Positions 63,492 to 64,000 of a stretch of DNA of 64,000 bases are shown in pieces (position 1 is the stretch's first letter; each line of letters opens with the position of its first letter). The stretch is from Amia ocellicauda. Its lineage: Eukaryota; Chordata; Actinopteri; Amiiformes; Amiidae. A program made the translations under genes and the position numbers. Under the pieces are notes generated by a model that saw only the letters and a program-made list of their open reading frames with translations, searched no databases and was not told the origin of the DNA. The stretch is taken from NCBI RefSeq assembly GCF_036373705.1, contig NC_089851.1, forward strand, positions 58,201,593-58,265,592, written 5' to 3'.

Positions 63492-64000
63492 GCTTGGCAC
63501 TGCTTTGCATTCTCTGAAGCATTCGTTTGTTCTCTCTCGATGCTTGGCTTCTGGGCTCCTCTGCACCAGGGAGGTCTTTCAACCTCAGATACTGTTGGCT
63601 GTATAGCTGATGGGAAATCAGACTGTCATCTGTGTGTTTTGTTTTCTTTAAAGAAAATGTGTATTTTACAAGTTCGTTGTTGTTGTTGAGGAGGAGGAGG
63701 ACATGTAGTGTGTTGTTGAGGAGGAGGAGGACGAAATGTGGTTTGCCGGCTTGTTATGGAGACCTTTGCTGAACGTGTACTCCTGAGCTGCACCAAAGGA
63801 GAGGCATTCTTTTCAGTTGTTTGCGGGCCTGCTGAACCATGCTCTCAGTGCTGTCTCACTGGGGATACGGTTACCGTTCTGGAAAGACACTTCAGCGCTA
63901 CAGTCCATGCTATCAGTCAGTGTGCGTAGGTCTCCCGGTCTGCCCCAAAGCAGTTACGCGCTTGCCCAGCAGAAACTGCGACACCCTCCGTTAACTTGGC

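Larger units (their letters stand above)
49540..64000 (+). repeat. Tandem array 2 of tRNA-Pro-bearing units
   Basis: About 25 units, same structure and strand as array 1, continuing past the window end (the last three bases, GGC, begin another tRNA). Canonical tRNAs here are all AGG. The order canonical-degenerate repeats through much of the array, giving a dimer of 1156-1171 bases, and four-unit blocks of about 2335 bases recur at 54851 and 61084. The first unit's leader (GGTCTGCCTCAAGCAG) is diverged, marking the left edge. Confidence 0.97.

Overview
The window looks like nuclear DNA of a ray-finned fish. The grounds are: proline tRNA genes with vertebrate-type sequence, a Polinton with fish-like capsid genes, several Tc1/mariner transposase pieces, an L2-type LINE reverse-transcriptase piece, the last exon of a fish-type SAMD3-like gene, and AT-rich DNA full of microsatellites. 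A non-teleost fish such as a sturgeon is possible, but that is only a guess. No intact multi-exon host protein gene was recognised.

Layout. (1) 1-19435: a tandem array of units of about 578-596 bases, all on the + strand. Each unit carries one proline-tRNA-like sequence, a trailer of about 100 bases, a GTT/GAG triplet tract and a core of about 300 bases. (2) 19436-23597: AT-rich DNA with an old repeat (family X), a CACTG-ended element of about 2.8 kb that encloses the SAMD3-like exon, and a small MITE. (3) 23598-35784: one Polinton of about 12.2 kb with inverted terminal repeats and a near-perfect 6-base target duplication. Its parts are integrase, capsid genes, protease, ATPase remnant and PolB, plus a leucine-tRNA-like gene and an unidentified possible cargo gene. 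It is broken. (4) 35785-49540: old interspersed repeats, a solo LTR with a perfect 5-base target duplication, an LTR/primer-site fragment, LINE pieces, four Tc1-like pieces (one with DD36E spacing), a palindromic MITE, minisatellites and one isolated inverted relative of the tRNA-array unit. (5) 49540-64000: a second tandem array of the same unit, again all + strand, running off the window end.

The arrays. Two tRNA forms alternate in blocks. Canonical-type proline tRNAs are UGG in array 1 (plus two AGG copies at its edges) and AGG in all ten cases in array 2. A degenerate form, with G at position 33 and a disturbed T-stem, outnumbers them about 40 to 17. The two forms also differ in the next ~100 bases but share a nearly uniform core, so the units are mosaics. 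Canonical copies are almost always followed by the shortest spacing (578). The nearest run of four T's lies 146 bases beyond the tRNA 3' end, so any Pol III transcript might carry a long trailer. The most unusual content of the window is this tRNA-bearing satellite, its dispersed relative at 45.6-46.0 kb, and the leucine-tRNA-like unit with its own terminator inside the Polinton.
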